From NCBI RefSeq assembly GCF_002933875.1, contig NZ_BFAV01000104.1, positions 37,747 through 101,746 of the forward strand: 64,000 bases of DNA. Reading direction: 5' to 3'. Both the position numbers and the translations under genes were made by a program. Positions 23,779 to 30,992 of the stretch are shown in pieces (the first letter of the stretch is position 1; every line of letters begins with the position of its first letter). Below the pieces are notes generated by a model, which did not search any database, had not been told where the DNA came from, and saw only the letters and a program-made list of their open reading frames with translations. This DNA is from Desulfocucumis palustris (GTDB lineage: Bacteria; Bacillota; Desulfotomaculia; Desulfotomaculales; Desulfocucumaceae).

Positions 23779-24678
23779 TTAGCCCTTGGCAAATCTTTTT
23801 GCCAACTCAATTTGTATCTTGATTAATTCCCCAATAATGGATGGCTTTATATTGCAGCTGAGCGCAAGCTCAATTACTTTGTTCCATTCGGCCAGCCGCC
23901 CTTCTTTGTAATATATGTATTCCCGGTAGTGGTTTAGGGTGGGCGCATCCTTCTGGACCCTTACCACGTACCCCTGTATGTTGTCTTTGGGGTTGAGTTC
24001 AATATCCGGGTATTCCGGGTTGGCTGCTTTTAGGAGGGTCCGCCCGTTTTCGTTTATGTAGAATTTCAGGGTTGTTTCATTGCCTTCAATTAGTGCCACA
24101 ACTATTTGCCCGTGCTGTGCGGTGTCCTGTTGCTTGCATATCACTATATCCCCGTCAGCGATACCGCAGCCGATCATGCTGTCCCCGGACACCCGGAGGG
24201 CAAAATCGGCCTTCCCTTCAATATCTTCCGGTATGCCCACATGCCCGATGATATTTTGCCCGGGTGGAAGGCCGGTTTTAATGGTATCAAGGAGAGGAAT
24301 CCGGGGCTCTGTTTTAGTGCCCCTTGCGGGATTGATAAGGGCGCGCAGAATGGAAAGTCTTTGTTCGTTTGTAATGGGCTGTCCACCCACAGTTAGCTCG
24401 TTGATATTGCCTTCCAGCGCATCAAGAATATCTATTTGCCGGCTCACTTCCCTTTTCTTTGCTGTGGCGGGGTTAGTGTCGTTTATTCTACCTATAAGAT
24501 AGTCAACAGTAACATTAAAATAGTCTGCAAGCTTGTTAATCGTATATGAATCCGGCATTCTAATGCCATTTTCCCACTGTGATACCGCAGATTTTCCAAT
24601 ATGTAAATACTTTCCAATATCTTCCTGGCGCAGGCCTTTTTCTTCTCTTAATTCCCGCAGACGTTTACCGAAATTCAA
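23779..24678 (-). CDS. CI-like repressor: XRE HTH plus S24 (LexA-type) peptidase domain
   Basis: About 299 residues from TTG at 24678, with GGGGTGAT upstream; a GTG at 24687 is in frame. The N-terminal HTH_3 domain (about 4-62: LRELREEKGLRQEDIGKYLHIGKSAVSQWENG) is followed by a linker and an S24 peptidase domain (about 140-235). The catalytic Ser lies in SGDSMIG and the Lys in NETTLKFY. The residue pair where LexA/CI proteins cut themselves (Ala-Gly) appears as Thr-Gly in IKTGLPPG, so self-cleavage may be weak. An extra C-terminal stretch of about 60 residues (after YYKEGRLAEW) is unusual. Palindromic operators lie between it and the divergent operon that includes a Spo0E-like gene. Confidence 0.9.
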   Translation of the reverse strand: MNFGKRLRELREEKGLRQEDIGKYLHIGKSAVSQWENGIRMPDSYTINKLADYFNVTVDYLIGRINDTNPATAKKREVSRQIDILDALEGNINELTVGGQPITNEQRLSILRALINPARGTKTEPRIPLLDTIKTGLPPGQNIIGHVGIPEDIEGKADFALRVSGDSMIGCGIADGDIVICKQQDTAQHGQIVVALIEGNETTLKFYINENGRTLLKAANPEYPDIELNPKDNIQGYVVRVQKDAPTLNHYREYIYYKEGRLAEWNKVIELALSCNIKPSIIGELIKIQIELAKRFAKG

Positions 24679-24709
24679 GAAAATCACCCCAATAGTGTTA
24701 TGCTATCAC

Positions 24710-24743
24710 AATTTGTGAACCGAAAAGTTTTAGTTCACAAATT
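24710..24743. promoter_or_regulatory. Palindromic operator of the CI-like repressor
   Basis: AATTTGTGAAC (24710-24720) and GTTCACAAATT (24733-24743) are perfect 11-base arms around a 12-base spacer. It lies 32 bases upstream of the repressor start. The same TGTGAAC unit recurs at 24782-24788 and 24808-24814, and GGTGAAC at 24822. Confidence 0.75.
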
Positions 24744-24765
24744 TCAACATTCAGGGTGTAACGGC

Positions 24766-24794
24766 TTGACAGTTTAAGGGGTGTGAACTATAAT
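24766..24794 (+). promoter_or_regulatory. Perfect sigma-A consensus promoter with embedded operator
   Basis: TTGACA (24766-24771), a 17-base spacer and TATAAT (24789-24794) match both consensus boxes. The half-site GTGTGAAC (24781-24788) touches the -10 box, so a bound repressor would block RNA polymerase. The promoter reads toward two small genes and the Spo0E-like gene. Confidence 0.85.
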
Positions 24795-24831
24795 CATGTT
24801 AACGATATGTGAACCAGAGATGGTGAACTTA

Positions 24832-24981
24832 ATGGAAAAAGGCCTATTTATAATAAAGTTGTTGTTTAGTTTCATGCAGGTGCCAAACTTTTCTCCCGAT
24901 AAGACTGTTGCGGGGGAAATTCACGCTGAGAGAACTATTTGTTTGCTAAAGATCAATTGTAAACTTGGGCAAGCAGACTAA
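24832..24981 (+). CDS. Small hypothetical protein, first gene of repressed operon
   Basis: A 49-residue frame from ATG at 24832 (MEKGLFIIKLLFSFMQVPNF...), with GGTGA just upstream. An in-frame ATG at 24796 lies before the transcription start predicted from the promoter and is therefore unlikely. The N-terminal third is hydrophobic and could insert in the membrane; the rest is Cys-containing and basic. I do not recognise it. Its place directly after a strong regulated promoter supports it being real. Confidence 0.5.
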   Translation: MEKGLFIIKLLFSFMQVPNFSPDKTVAGEIHAERTICLLKINCKLGQAD

Positions 24982-25014
24982 AGGTCAACTGTTCGGGGAT
25001 AGGGTGAAAGCGAC

Positions 25015-25212
25015 ATGCGCAAAGATACCTTGGAAGTCATGGGTATATGCATTAAGAACGTTTTTTCGGGGCCTAATGTTGTAAATAGAATTTTTTCTCA
25101 CTGTGAAAACTATGTCACACTGGTCCCGCCGGAAAAGTTTTTTCGTATTGGCCAGGTATACAGGCGGTCATTCCGGGTGCGGTGCATTGTCAGGAAATAT
25201 TGGGGCCACTGA
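25015..25212 (+). CDS. Small hypothetical protein, second gene of repressed operon
   Basis: A 65-residue basic protein (begins MRKDTLEVMGICIKNVFSG, ends VRKYWGH) with ATG at 25015, 33 bases after the preceding stop, and AGGGTGAAAG upstream. Cys residues are scattered with no clear metal motif, and no membrane segment is evident. No family recognised. It lies between the promoter-proximal peptide and the Spo0E-like gene with short gaps, so all three probably share a transcript. Confidence 0.55.
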   Translation: MRKDTLEVMGICIKNVFSGPNVVNRIFSHCENYVTLVPPEKFFRIGQVYRRSFRVRCIVRKYWGH

Positions 25213-25235
25213 AATGATAAATTGGAGGATTTGTT

Positions 25236-25403
25236 TTGAATCGCAAGGCTAAAGAAATTTACACCGAGCTGGAGCGGGAGAGGAAAAAGCTTTGCTCCAT
25301 GCCCCTGGGCAGCGATTTGATGCTGAAGCAGAGCCGCCTGGTGGATGAGCTTATTAATGAATACTACCGGGCAGTGGCCGGGGGCAGGAGGATGGCCGGA
25401 TGA
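25236..25403 (+). CDS. Spo0E-like aspartyl-phosphate phosphatase
   Basis: A 55-residue protein found by direct translation from TTG at 25236, which has GGAGG 8 bases upstream. It forms two helices: an N-terminal one (EIYTELERERKKLCSM) and a C-terminal one with the family signature S-x-x-x-D in QSRLVDELINEYY, plus a short basic tail. Spo0E-type proteins remove phosphate from Spo0A-P and delay sporulation. It is third in a short operon whose promoter overlaps operators of the divergent CI-like repressor. Length and motif fit the family; which response regulator it acts on is inference. Confidence 0.85.
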   Translation: MNRKAKEIYTELERERKKLCSMPLGSDLMLKQSRLVDELINEYYRAVAGGRRMAG

Positions 25404-25435
25404 AAGCAGCCGGCTGAGCGCTTTGCGGCCGCTTG

Positions 25436-26278
25436 CTAAAGAAGCGCTTTTTCGGAGGTGTGGCGGGAGGTGCCCACAGGGCAGGCGAATTCACATTTAC
25501 GGCAGTGTTTAATGGGTTTCTCCCCTTGGCGTACTTCTTCTTTATCCAGGCCGGCCAGAGTCTTTAGATCAATATCTATTTCAAAGGACTCCACATCCTT
25601 ATCCATTTGAGTCGTGCACCTTGCCCTGCTGAAATGACCGTCCCTGGCCGGAAGTTCGGTTATTCCCAGCTCACCGGGTGAATGGGTTGGATTATCGAAG
25701 GCTTTTTGTGGACAGGCCCGGCGGCAAAATTCTCCACAATCCCGGCAGGGGTCAAAATCAATCGGGCCGGTGGACGCCAGGCCCGTTTCAAGCAGCAGGG
25801 CGCGAAGACGTACTCTGGGTCCCAATTCCGGAGTTATCAGCATATTGTTTTTACCGATGCAACCCAGACCGCCTAATACCGCGGCATCCTTAAGGTATAT
25901 TCCCCCCCTTTCCACGTAATAAGGCATTTTATGAGTCTTAATGCCTAATGTTTCTTCAATCCATTTGGAAAGTTCCCTGTTTATTCTGATCAGAATTTGA
26001 TTCCCTGGTGTATTTCCGCTTGTGTAAAACCAATCCAGTCGCGGGTTGTTTTGGGGATGGGAAACAGCGATGACCAGTACGGACTTTGCTTCCGGGGGCC
26101 ACTCCACGGGACTGAGTCTGTTGATACCCGCCACAGCGCAAACACCGTCTATTTTTGTGCCAAATTTCTTTAAAATTTCATGGGATGGTGATTTTTTCAG
26201 CTGCTCGATATTTGCAATGCCAGCCATCGCCACTCCCAGTTCTTTAGCCTTTTCAACTATCCGCGCGCCTTTATTCAC
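25436..26278 (-). CDS. QueG-like (epoxyqueuosine reductase-related) Fe-S protein
   Basis: A 280-residue protein related to the corrinoid/Fe-S epoxyqueuosine reductase QueG. It keeps the core phrase AVLGGLGCIGKNNMLITPELGPRVRLRALL. The first [4Fe-4S] motif reads CRDCGEFCRRACP, that is C-x2-C-x3-C-x3-CP, one residue longer than the C-x2-C-x2-C-x3-CP of true QueG. A second Cys group CRKCEFACP lies near the C-terminus. It is shorter than QueG and lacks its HEAT-like C-terminal region, so it is probably a paralogue of the wider reductase family with an unknown substrate. It is convergent with the Spo0E-like operon. Confidence 0.85.
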   Translation of the reverse strand: MNKGARIVEKAKELGVAMAGIANIEQLKKSPSHEILKKFGTKIDGVCAVAGINRLSPVEWPPEAKSVLVIAVSHPQNNPRLDWFYTSGNTPGNQILIRINRELSKWIEETLGIKTHKMPYYVERGGIYLKDAAVLGGLGCIGKNNMLITPELGPRVRLRALLLETGLASTGPIDFDPCRDCGEFCRRACPQKAFDNPTHSPGELGITELPARDGHFSRARCTTQMDKDVESFEIDIDLKTLAGLDKEEVRQGEKPIKHCRKCEFACPVGTSRHTSEKALL

Positions 26279-26420
26279 CGTAGTGAAGCTCCTTCCGGTC
26301 CCGAATCGGCTCCTGCTTATTTTTATAAGCTCATTCTAATATTAAGTTATTTGAAGAACAGTATCAATAAGGGCCTGGGGGATGGGGAGGCATAACCGGA
26401 GGCCGGGGAGGGGAAAATGA

Positions 26421-26460
26421 AAAAACCGAAGGCGTTTGGTTATTTCGCCTCCGGTTTTTA
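26421..26460 (-). terminator. Hairpin downstream of the acidic micropeptide frame
   Basis: Arms resembling AAAACCG-AGGCG and CGCCT-CGGTTTT surround a 10-base loop. On the minus strand it directly follows the stop of the small frame at 26458-26529. Confidence 0.6.
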
Positions 26461-26529
26461 CTCTTCCTCAATTTCAATTTTCTCCAAACCGATACTCTCA
26501 AGAATTTCATCGATTAGTTCCTTAGTCAA
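26458..26529 (-). CDS. Putative 23-residue acidic micropeptide
   Basis: TTG at 26529 preceded by GGGGGGTGA opens a 23-codon frame, MTKELIDEILESIGLEKIEI plus EEE, ending in TAA that merges into a terminator hairpin. The peptide would be one amphipathic acidic helix. A good ribosome site plus a terminator right at the stop suggest a real expressed unit rather than chance. No family recognised. Confidence 0.4.
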   Translation of the reverse strand: MTKELIDEILESIGLEKIEIEEE

Positions 26530-26629
26530 TATTCACCCCCCCTTTCGAAACGACTTCTTTATGTTACCACTTACCGTATTAGCTGTCAATATTTAACTTG
26601 TCCATTTTTAACTTGAGTCCGCCGGGGCA

Positions 26630-27280
26630 TTACAGCGGCATAATATAGAATATCATCATAAAAAAATGTGTGATACTTCCGGCCATAATAAAGATGTGAA
26701 ATATCTCATGAAACCCAAATCTATTGGGAATAAAATTAAAGCATTTGGTGGCATATATTATGGCGCCGACGGTATAGGCCACTCCGCCGGCAACCATAAG
26801 AACAATCCCGCCCACGGGTATGTTTCCAACCAGCTTAATAAAAGGCACCAGTGCTATCCAGCCCAGTGTAATGTAAAAAACGGTTGAGATGGTCCGGGGA
26901 GCGTTTAAGAAGAATATTTTAAGTATTATCCCGACAGCTGCCAGAGCCCACACGGACGAAAGCATCGACCATTTCCACGGCCCTTCCAGCCCGTAGTAAA
27001 ACACAGGGGTATAGGAACCCGCGATAAGAATATAAATGGAGATGTGGTCGAATTTCCTAAGCGCCCGCTGTCTGCCCGGTGAAGTTTTAACCCAGTGATA
27101 CAGGGAACTTGCCCCGTATAAGGTAATTAGACTTACGCCGTATACGGTCATGGTCAGGAGTTTGGAAGTATTATTTTTAGCCAGGATAACCAGAAAAAAC
27201 AGGCCGACAATGGCGGCAATGAATGTAATGAAATGAGTCAGGGTATTAACCGGCTCCCTGATATTTAACAATTTCCTCAA
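26630..27280 (-). CDS. Hemolysin III / PAQR-family membrane protein
   Basis: A 216-residue protein with seven hydrophobic helices. The PAQR metal-site motifs are present: SSLYHW early, FDHISIYILIAGSYTP in the middle, and FGFHEIFHIFIMAGSITHFFMM near the end (the two His pairs). In animals PAQR proteins are receptors or ceramidases; bacterial members are called hemolysin III although the role is unclear. It starts with ATG and stands alone, divergent from a small membrane gene. Confidence 0.93.
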   Translation of the reverse strand: MRKLLNIREPVNTLTHFITFIAAIVGLFFLVILAKNNTSKLLTMTVYGVSLITLYGASSLYHWVKTSPGRQRALRKFDHISIYILIAGSYTPVFYYGLEGPWKWSMLSSVWALAAVGIILKIFFLNAPRTISTVFYITLGWIALVPFIKLVGNIPVGGIVLMVAGGVAYTVGAIIYATKCFNFIPNRFGFHEIFHIFIMAGSITHFFMMIFYIMPL

Positions 27281-27462
27281 TATACTTCTCCTGCCTTTCT
27301 AAAACTTATAAGGTAAATATATATTAAAAATGAAAAAAATAAAAGTGCCTCTGGTGGTTTAAAAAGCTTCTTTGAGGCAATAAATAAAAAATGGCGCCTG
27401 TGCACCCGCCGGTTAATGTCTTTTTTACCACAGTCGCGGTTTGAGGCAGATAATAAAAAGGA

Positions 27463-28023
27463 TTGAGAAAACTGAGAGAAGGCTCGCCGCTTTTTGAGAA
27501 GGAATTTCTGGTGCAAAAAAGGGCTGATGAGATTTTACGCCAGGGGTGGAAAAAGGAAACCTTTCTGACCTGGGAGTGGTGGCTGCTTGTGGCATTAACT
27601 ATCTTTCCCTGGCTCATTTGGTGGAAGCTGGTGGATCGCAGAAGAATATTTGAAATATTAACCTATGGTATAATGATAATGATTATATCCGAATTTTTTG
27701 ACGGCATTGGAGTGGAATTTGACTTATGGGAGTACCATCAAAGGCTCATCCCGCTTTTTGACATTTTGATAGTTTATGACTTTTCGGTTATTCCCGTGAT
27801 ATATATGCTGGTGTATCAATTTTTCAACACCTGGAAATCCTTTGCCGTGGCCAGTATTATAGTGGCGGGAATTTTCGCTTTTATTTCCGAACCGGCCCTG
27901 ATGGCAATGGGTTTTTACGAAGTATTCAATTGGAGGCATGTTTATTCATTTCCCATTTATTTTTCCATGGCTATGTCAATGAGGTGGATAATGGGTTATT
28001 TAAAAAAAGTGGCTTTTACATAA
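27463..28023 (+). CDS. CBO0543-type multi-pass membrane protein
   Basis: A 186-residue protein with a charged N-terminus and four or five hydrophobic helices. The phrases GIGVEFDLWEYH and FNTWKSFAVAS place it in the CBO0543 group of clostridial membrane proteins of unknown function. The likely start is TTG at 27463; the ribosome site is weak (AAAAGG). A second member of the same group lies at 36342-36812 on the other strand. Confidence 0.8.
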   Translation: MRKLREGSPLFEKEFLVQKRADEILRQGWKKETFLTWEWWLLVALTIFPWLIWWKLVDRRRIFEILTYGIMIMIISEFFDGIGVEFDLWEYHQRLIPLFDILIVYDFSVIPVIYMLVYQFFNTWKSFAVASIIVAGIFAFISEPALMAMGFYEVFNWRHVYSFPIYFSMAMSMRWIMGYLKKVAFT

Positions 28024-28100
28024 AGAAACGGGAAAGTGAATTCCCGCGAACTAAAATGGTGGGTGTTTTTGGAAGGCGGTGGTCCATTGTCTGATTTTAT

Positions 28101-28214
28101 CTATCTGGTAAGCAGAATAGCTATAATTATCAGCAAGAGCAATATTATTATAACTAATAAACAGTAAAGCGGCGCAAGACTGCCGATGGACGAGCCGAAG
28201 GTACTGGTTGCCAT
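28101..28214 (-). CDS. 37-residue single-helix membrane peptide
   Basis: Reading the minus strand from ATG at 28214 (AAGGAGGT 7 bases upstream) gives 37 codons: MATSTFGSSIGSLAPLYCLL, then a run of Ile/Leu ending LLTR. It is a polar Ser/Gly-rich N-terminus followed by one very hydrophobic helix and a positive C-terminal Arg. Small proteins of this layout are common in spore formers (YjcZ/Sda-like sizes), but no exact family is recognised. Confidence 0.6.
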   Translation of the reverse strand: MATSTFGSSIGSLAPLYCLLVIIILLLLIIIAILLTR

Positions 28215-28362
28215 GGTAATACCTCCTTGATATGGTCCTTTAGTGCCAATATATGCAGGGGGTTTCTGAAACGGAACATGGCAATGCAGCCGACATGTTA
28301 AGGCCGGTAGACAGCCATTTTATAATATTTAAGCCGCCCCCACGGGAGGGTGGCCGTCTGCT

Positions 28363-28494
28363 TTAAAGCTCTTTTTTTCTCGCTTCGGGAAAGGTGTCTT
28401 TACTGGGATAGGGGCCGGGGCTGAGGTTTTTCGGCGGAGCGGTTTGAATTGACGGGTTGTGGACTTCGTACCTGTCCTTTTTTTTGTCCGGCAT
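28363..28494 (-). CDS. 43-residue Pro/Lys-rich small protein
   Basis: ATG at 28494 behind GGAGGTG opens a 43-codon frame: MPDKKKDRYEVHNPSIQTAP, then PKNLSPGPYPSKDTFPEARKKEL and stop. It is soluble, disordered-looking and rich in Pro and Lys. The ribosome site is strong. Function unknown; it and the 28101 membrane peptide may be co-expressed small proteins (148 bases apart). Confidence 0.5.
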   Translation of the reverse strand: MPDKKKDRYEVHNPSIQTAPPKNLSPGPYPSKDTFPEARKKEL

Positions 28495-28667
28495 ATTTTA
28501 CACCTCCGGCGTTAGGTTAACCGTAAGCCGACATTAATATGCTTTATCCAAAAAGCGCCGCTTAAACTGACATATTGAATAGATTTATAGATAATACACA
28601 TATTTTATAGTAATTCAGATGCCCGGCGTGTTTGGCGGGTAATGTTTTAAAAGGGAGACATTGATTA

Positions 28668-29216
28668 TTGTTTGAGTGGTATATAAACAACCCCCTTGAA
28701 CCATCGGATATTTTGGCCGGCCTGGTGGCTTTGATTGTGGGAGCAATGCTTTACCGGGCGTCAAATGCCGCGGCGGTTTCTTCCAGGGAGGCTGCCAGGG
28801 CCACTGCCCAAGCCGCGAAAATGACGGAAACATTATATCGCAACAATAGAGTTATAGAATTAAGGGAGCATTACATTTGTCTGTACAATGTTCTCAGGGG
28901 GTTATTGGATTTTCGTGCCTGGGTCGGGCTGTATAAAGAGGATCCGGCATTGGTGGCGGATTCCGGGAAGATAATAGAAAACCTGCCCAGAAATATTTCT
29001 CCGGAGCTGATGGGGGTGAGTGATTCCGCCATTGCCTCGCTTACCATTGCCAAATGCAACCAGTTCAGCGCAGATGCCCGGCGGATGGCGGAAGTCATGT
29101 CGAAGGAAGAAATTAAAAAAATCGCGGATTTATTGCTGCCGCAGATTGACAGGGTGGAGGAGTTAATTGAGGAGGCGCAGAAAAAAGTTGTAAATAAACT
29201 AAATCCGCCAAGGTAA
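28668..29216 (+). CDS. Hypothetical protein with one membrane helix and helical cytoplasmic part
   Basis: A 182-residue protein starting with TTG at 28668. The first 35 residues include a hydrophobic helix (ILAGLVALIVGAMLYRA). The rest is helical with a run AAVSSREAARATAQAAKMTETLYRNNRVIEL that resembles a coiled coil, and an acidic C-terminal helix. No family recognised. It precedes the MFS gene by 39 bases, so the two may share a transcript. Confidence 0.65.
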   Translation: MFEWYINNPLEPSDILAGLVALIVGAMLYRASNAAAVSSREAARATAQAAKMTETLYRNNRVIELREHYICLYNVLRGLLDFRAWVGLYKEDPALVADSGKIIENLPRNISPELMGVSDSAIASLTIAKCNQFSADARRMAEVMSKEEIKKIADLLLPQIDRVEELIEEAQKKVVNKLNPPR

Positions 29217-29255
29217 AATTTGCTGTAAAAAGAGTGAGGAGCTGCCATTATTATA

Positions 29256-30431
29256 ATGCCGGCAAAAAATATGGTTTATATGTTGTTGACAGCCGCCATT
29301 TTTTTGGACTCTCTATTATACGGGCTAATTGTTCCCATCGTACCCTATTATGCCCGTGAACTGCGCGCAGACCCCGGCCTGCTGGGAATTATATTTGCCA
29401 TGTATTCCCTGGCCCTTCTGCTGGGCAGCTTCCCGGCCGGCTATGCCTGCGATCGCCTGGGGCGCCGTCCGGTTTTACTTGCAGGTCTTTTTATGCTTTT
29501 TGTCTCAACCTTATCCTTTGCCTGGGTGAACAACATGTGGCTGCTGGTATTGTCCAGATTTTTTCAGGGGATGGCCGGGGCGGCCATCTGGACCGCCGGC
29601 CTGGCTGCCGCGGCGGCGATGTTTCCCGGTGAAGAGAGGGGCGGGAGACTCGGGCTGATGTTGTCCTTTATTGGTCTGGGGACAATCCTGGGCCCCTTGT
29701 TCAGCGGATTTTTGCTCAGCATCTGGGGTTACAGGGCTCCTTTTTTCAGCACGGCGCTGCTCATCCTGCCGCCGGCCCTGGCGTTTTTATGGATCCGTCT
29801 TCCGGAGCCGGAGCAGCCGGGTGCCGGAGGGGACGCCGGGATATTCATGTTTTTTAAATCTCTGGGGGATCCGGCAATCTCACTGGTAATGCTGCTGATT
29901 GTGGCCGCCAGCTATGGTATCGGCATGCTGGAGCCGTTGCTGCCGCTTCGCCTTTCCCGGGATTTCGGCCTGGACAGCCGGGGCATAGGAATTATTTTCG
30001 GGGTGATGGGCCTGGCCTATTCCCTTATTCAGCCCGTCTGGGGATACCTTTCGGACCGGGCCGGCCACAGGCCGGTAATGCTGCTTGGCCTGGCGGCCGC
30101 CGCTTTTGTGGCCCCGGCGCTGGCCCTGGTGCCCGGACTGGTTTACATGTATGTGGCGGTATGCCTGTTCAGCTTTGCGGCAAGCGCCATGCTGACTCCA
30201 TGCCTGCCGCTGCTGGCGGAATACTCGGAAAAGAGCGGCGGTGAAGCCTACGGCAAAAATTTCGGCCTGGTGAATGCCGCTTATTCCGTGGGGCTATTGG
30301 CAGGTCCGGCGGCGGGGGGAGTTATGGCCCAATATTTTTCATTCCTGGGCGCCATCGGCTTTTATTCCGTGCTGCTGATAATTATAGGGGCGGGTATGCT
30401 GCTGGCCCGGACCGGAGTCCGGGCGAAATAG
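29256..30431 (+). CDS. Major facilitator superfamily exporter
   Basis: A 391-residue transporter with about 12 membrane helices. The A-motif between helices 2 and 3 reads GYACDRLGRRP, and a repeat lies in the second half (GYLSDRAGHRP). The C-motif region LGTILGPLFSG is typical of drug exporters of the Bmr/TetA type. It starts with ATG. The substrate is unknown. A terminator follows the stop. Confidence 0.92.
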   Translation: MPAKNMVYMLLTAAIFLDSLLYGLIVPIVPYYARELRADPGLLGIIFAMYSLALLLGSFPAGYACDRLGRRPVLLAGLFMLFVSTLSFAWVNNMWLLVLSRFFQGMAGAAIWTAGLAAAAAMFPGEERGGRLGLMLSFIGLGTILGPLFSGFLLSIWGYRAPFFSTALLILPPALAFLWIRLPEPEQPGAGGDAGIFMFFKSLGDPAISLVMLLIVAASYGIGMLEPLLPLRLSRDFGLDSRGIGIIFGVMGLAYSLIQPVWGYLSDRAGHRPVMLLGLAAAAFVAPALALVPGLVYMYVAVCLFSFAASAMLTPCLPLLAEYSEKSGGEAYGKNFGLVNAAYSVGLLAGPAAGGVMAQYFSFLGAIGFYSVLLIIIGAGMLLARTGVRAK

Positions 30432-30444
30432 TCAGTTAAAATGA

Positions 30445-30474
30445 TAAAGCTCCGGAAAACCGGAGCTTTATTAA
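30445..30474. terminator. Terminator between the MFS gene and tRNA cluster
   Basis: TAAAGCTCCGG (30445-30455) and CCGGAGCTTTA (30460-30470) form a perfect 11-bp stem with A/T flanks. It probably serves both the rightward MFS gene and the leftward tRNA operon. Confidence 0.8.
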
Positions 30475-30550
30475 TGGTGAGCCATCCGCGACTCGAACGC
30501 GGGACACCCTGATTAAAAGTCAGGTGCTCTACCAACTGAGCTAATGGCTC
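30475..30550 (-). tRNA. tRNA-Lys (anticodon UUU)
   Basis: On the minus strand a 76-base tRNA: acceptor GAGCCAT paired with ATGGCTC, D arm TAGCTCAGTTGGTAGAGC, anticodon loop CTTTTAA, T arm GCGTTCGAGTC, encoded CCA. It is last in the tRNA operon. Confidence 0.97.
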
Positions 30551-30567
30551 ATTACTTATTATTTATT

Positions 30568-30642
30568 TGGCTGGGGCGGCTGGATTCGAACCAACGCATG
30601 CCGATTCCAAAGACCGGTGCCTTACCGCTTGGCGACGCCCCA
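30568..30642 (-). tRNA. tRNA-Gln (anticodon UUG)
   Basis: On the minus strand a 75-base tRNA: acceptor TGGGGCG with CGCCCCA, anticodon loop CTTTGGA giving TTG, T arm GGTTCGAATCC and encoded CCA. Middle gene of the operon. Confidence 0.97.
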
Positions 30643-30649
30643 GTATATA

Positions 30650-30727
30650 TGGGGTGGATGATGGGATTTGAACCCACGACCCCCAGAGCCACAATCTGGT
30701 ACTCTAACCATCTGAGCTACATCCACC
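30650..30727 (-). tRNA. tRNA-His (anticodon GUG)
   Basis: On the minus strand: acceptor GTGGATG with CATCCAC, extra G at position -1 opposite discriminator C as in all tRNA-His, anticodon loop TTGTGGC giving GTG, encoded CCA. It is first in the His-Gln-Lys operon. Confidence 0.97.
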
Positions 30728-30992
30728 ATGTTTTCTTAAGGTGCTCCGGCCTCATGCCGCAGCTTCACCGTCGCCCGTAAGCAAAATTTATTTTAACAAA
30801 AGGAAGTGTAAAAGTCAAGCTGAATTTGTGCTGGAAATATATGCCCCGCCGGGGTGTTCAAAACCGCTCCGGCGATGATTATACCACAAAACATGTCGAT
30901 AGTATAATCATATTAAACTGCAGCTATTCATGGCAGGGATAATTATTCAAATCGTCGAAATATACAGATAATTTTTGAAGGGGGGTAAAAAC

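Noticed and set aside
30900..30992. CooA-like operator before the CODH operon
   Set aside because: Only a lone TGTCG is present next to a TATAAT; there is no paired half-site at the required spacing.
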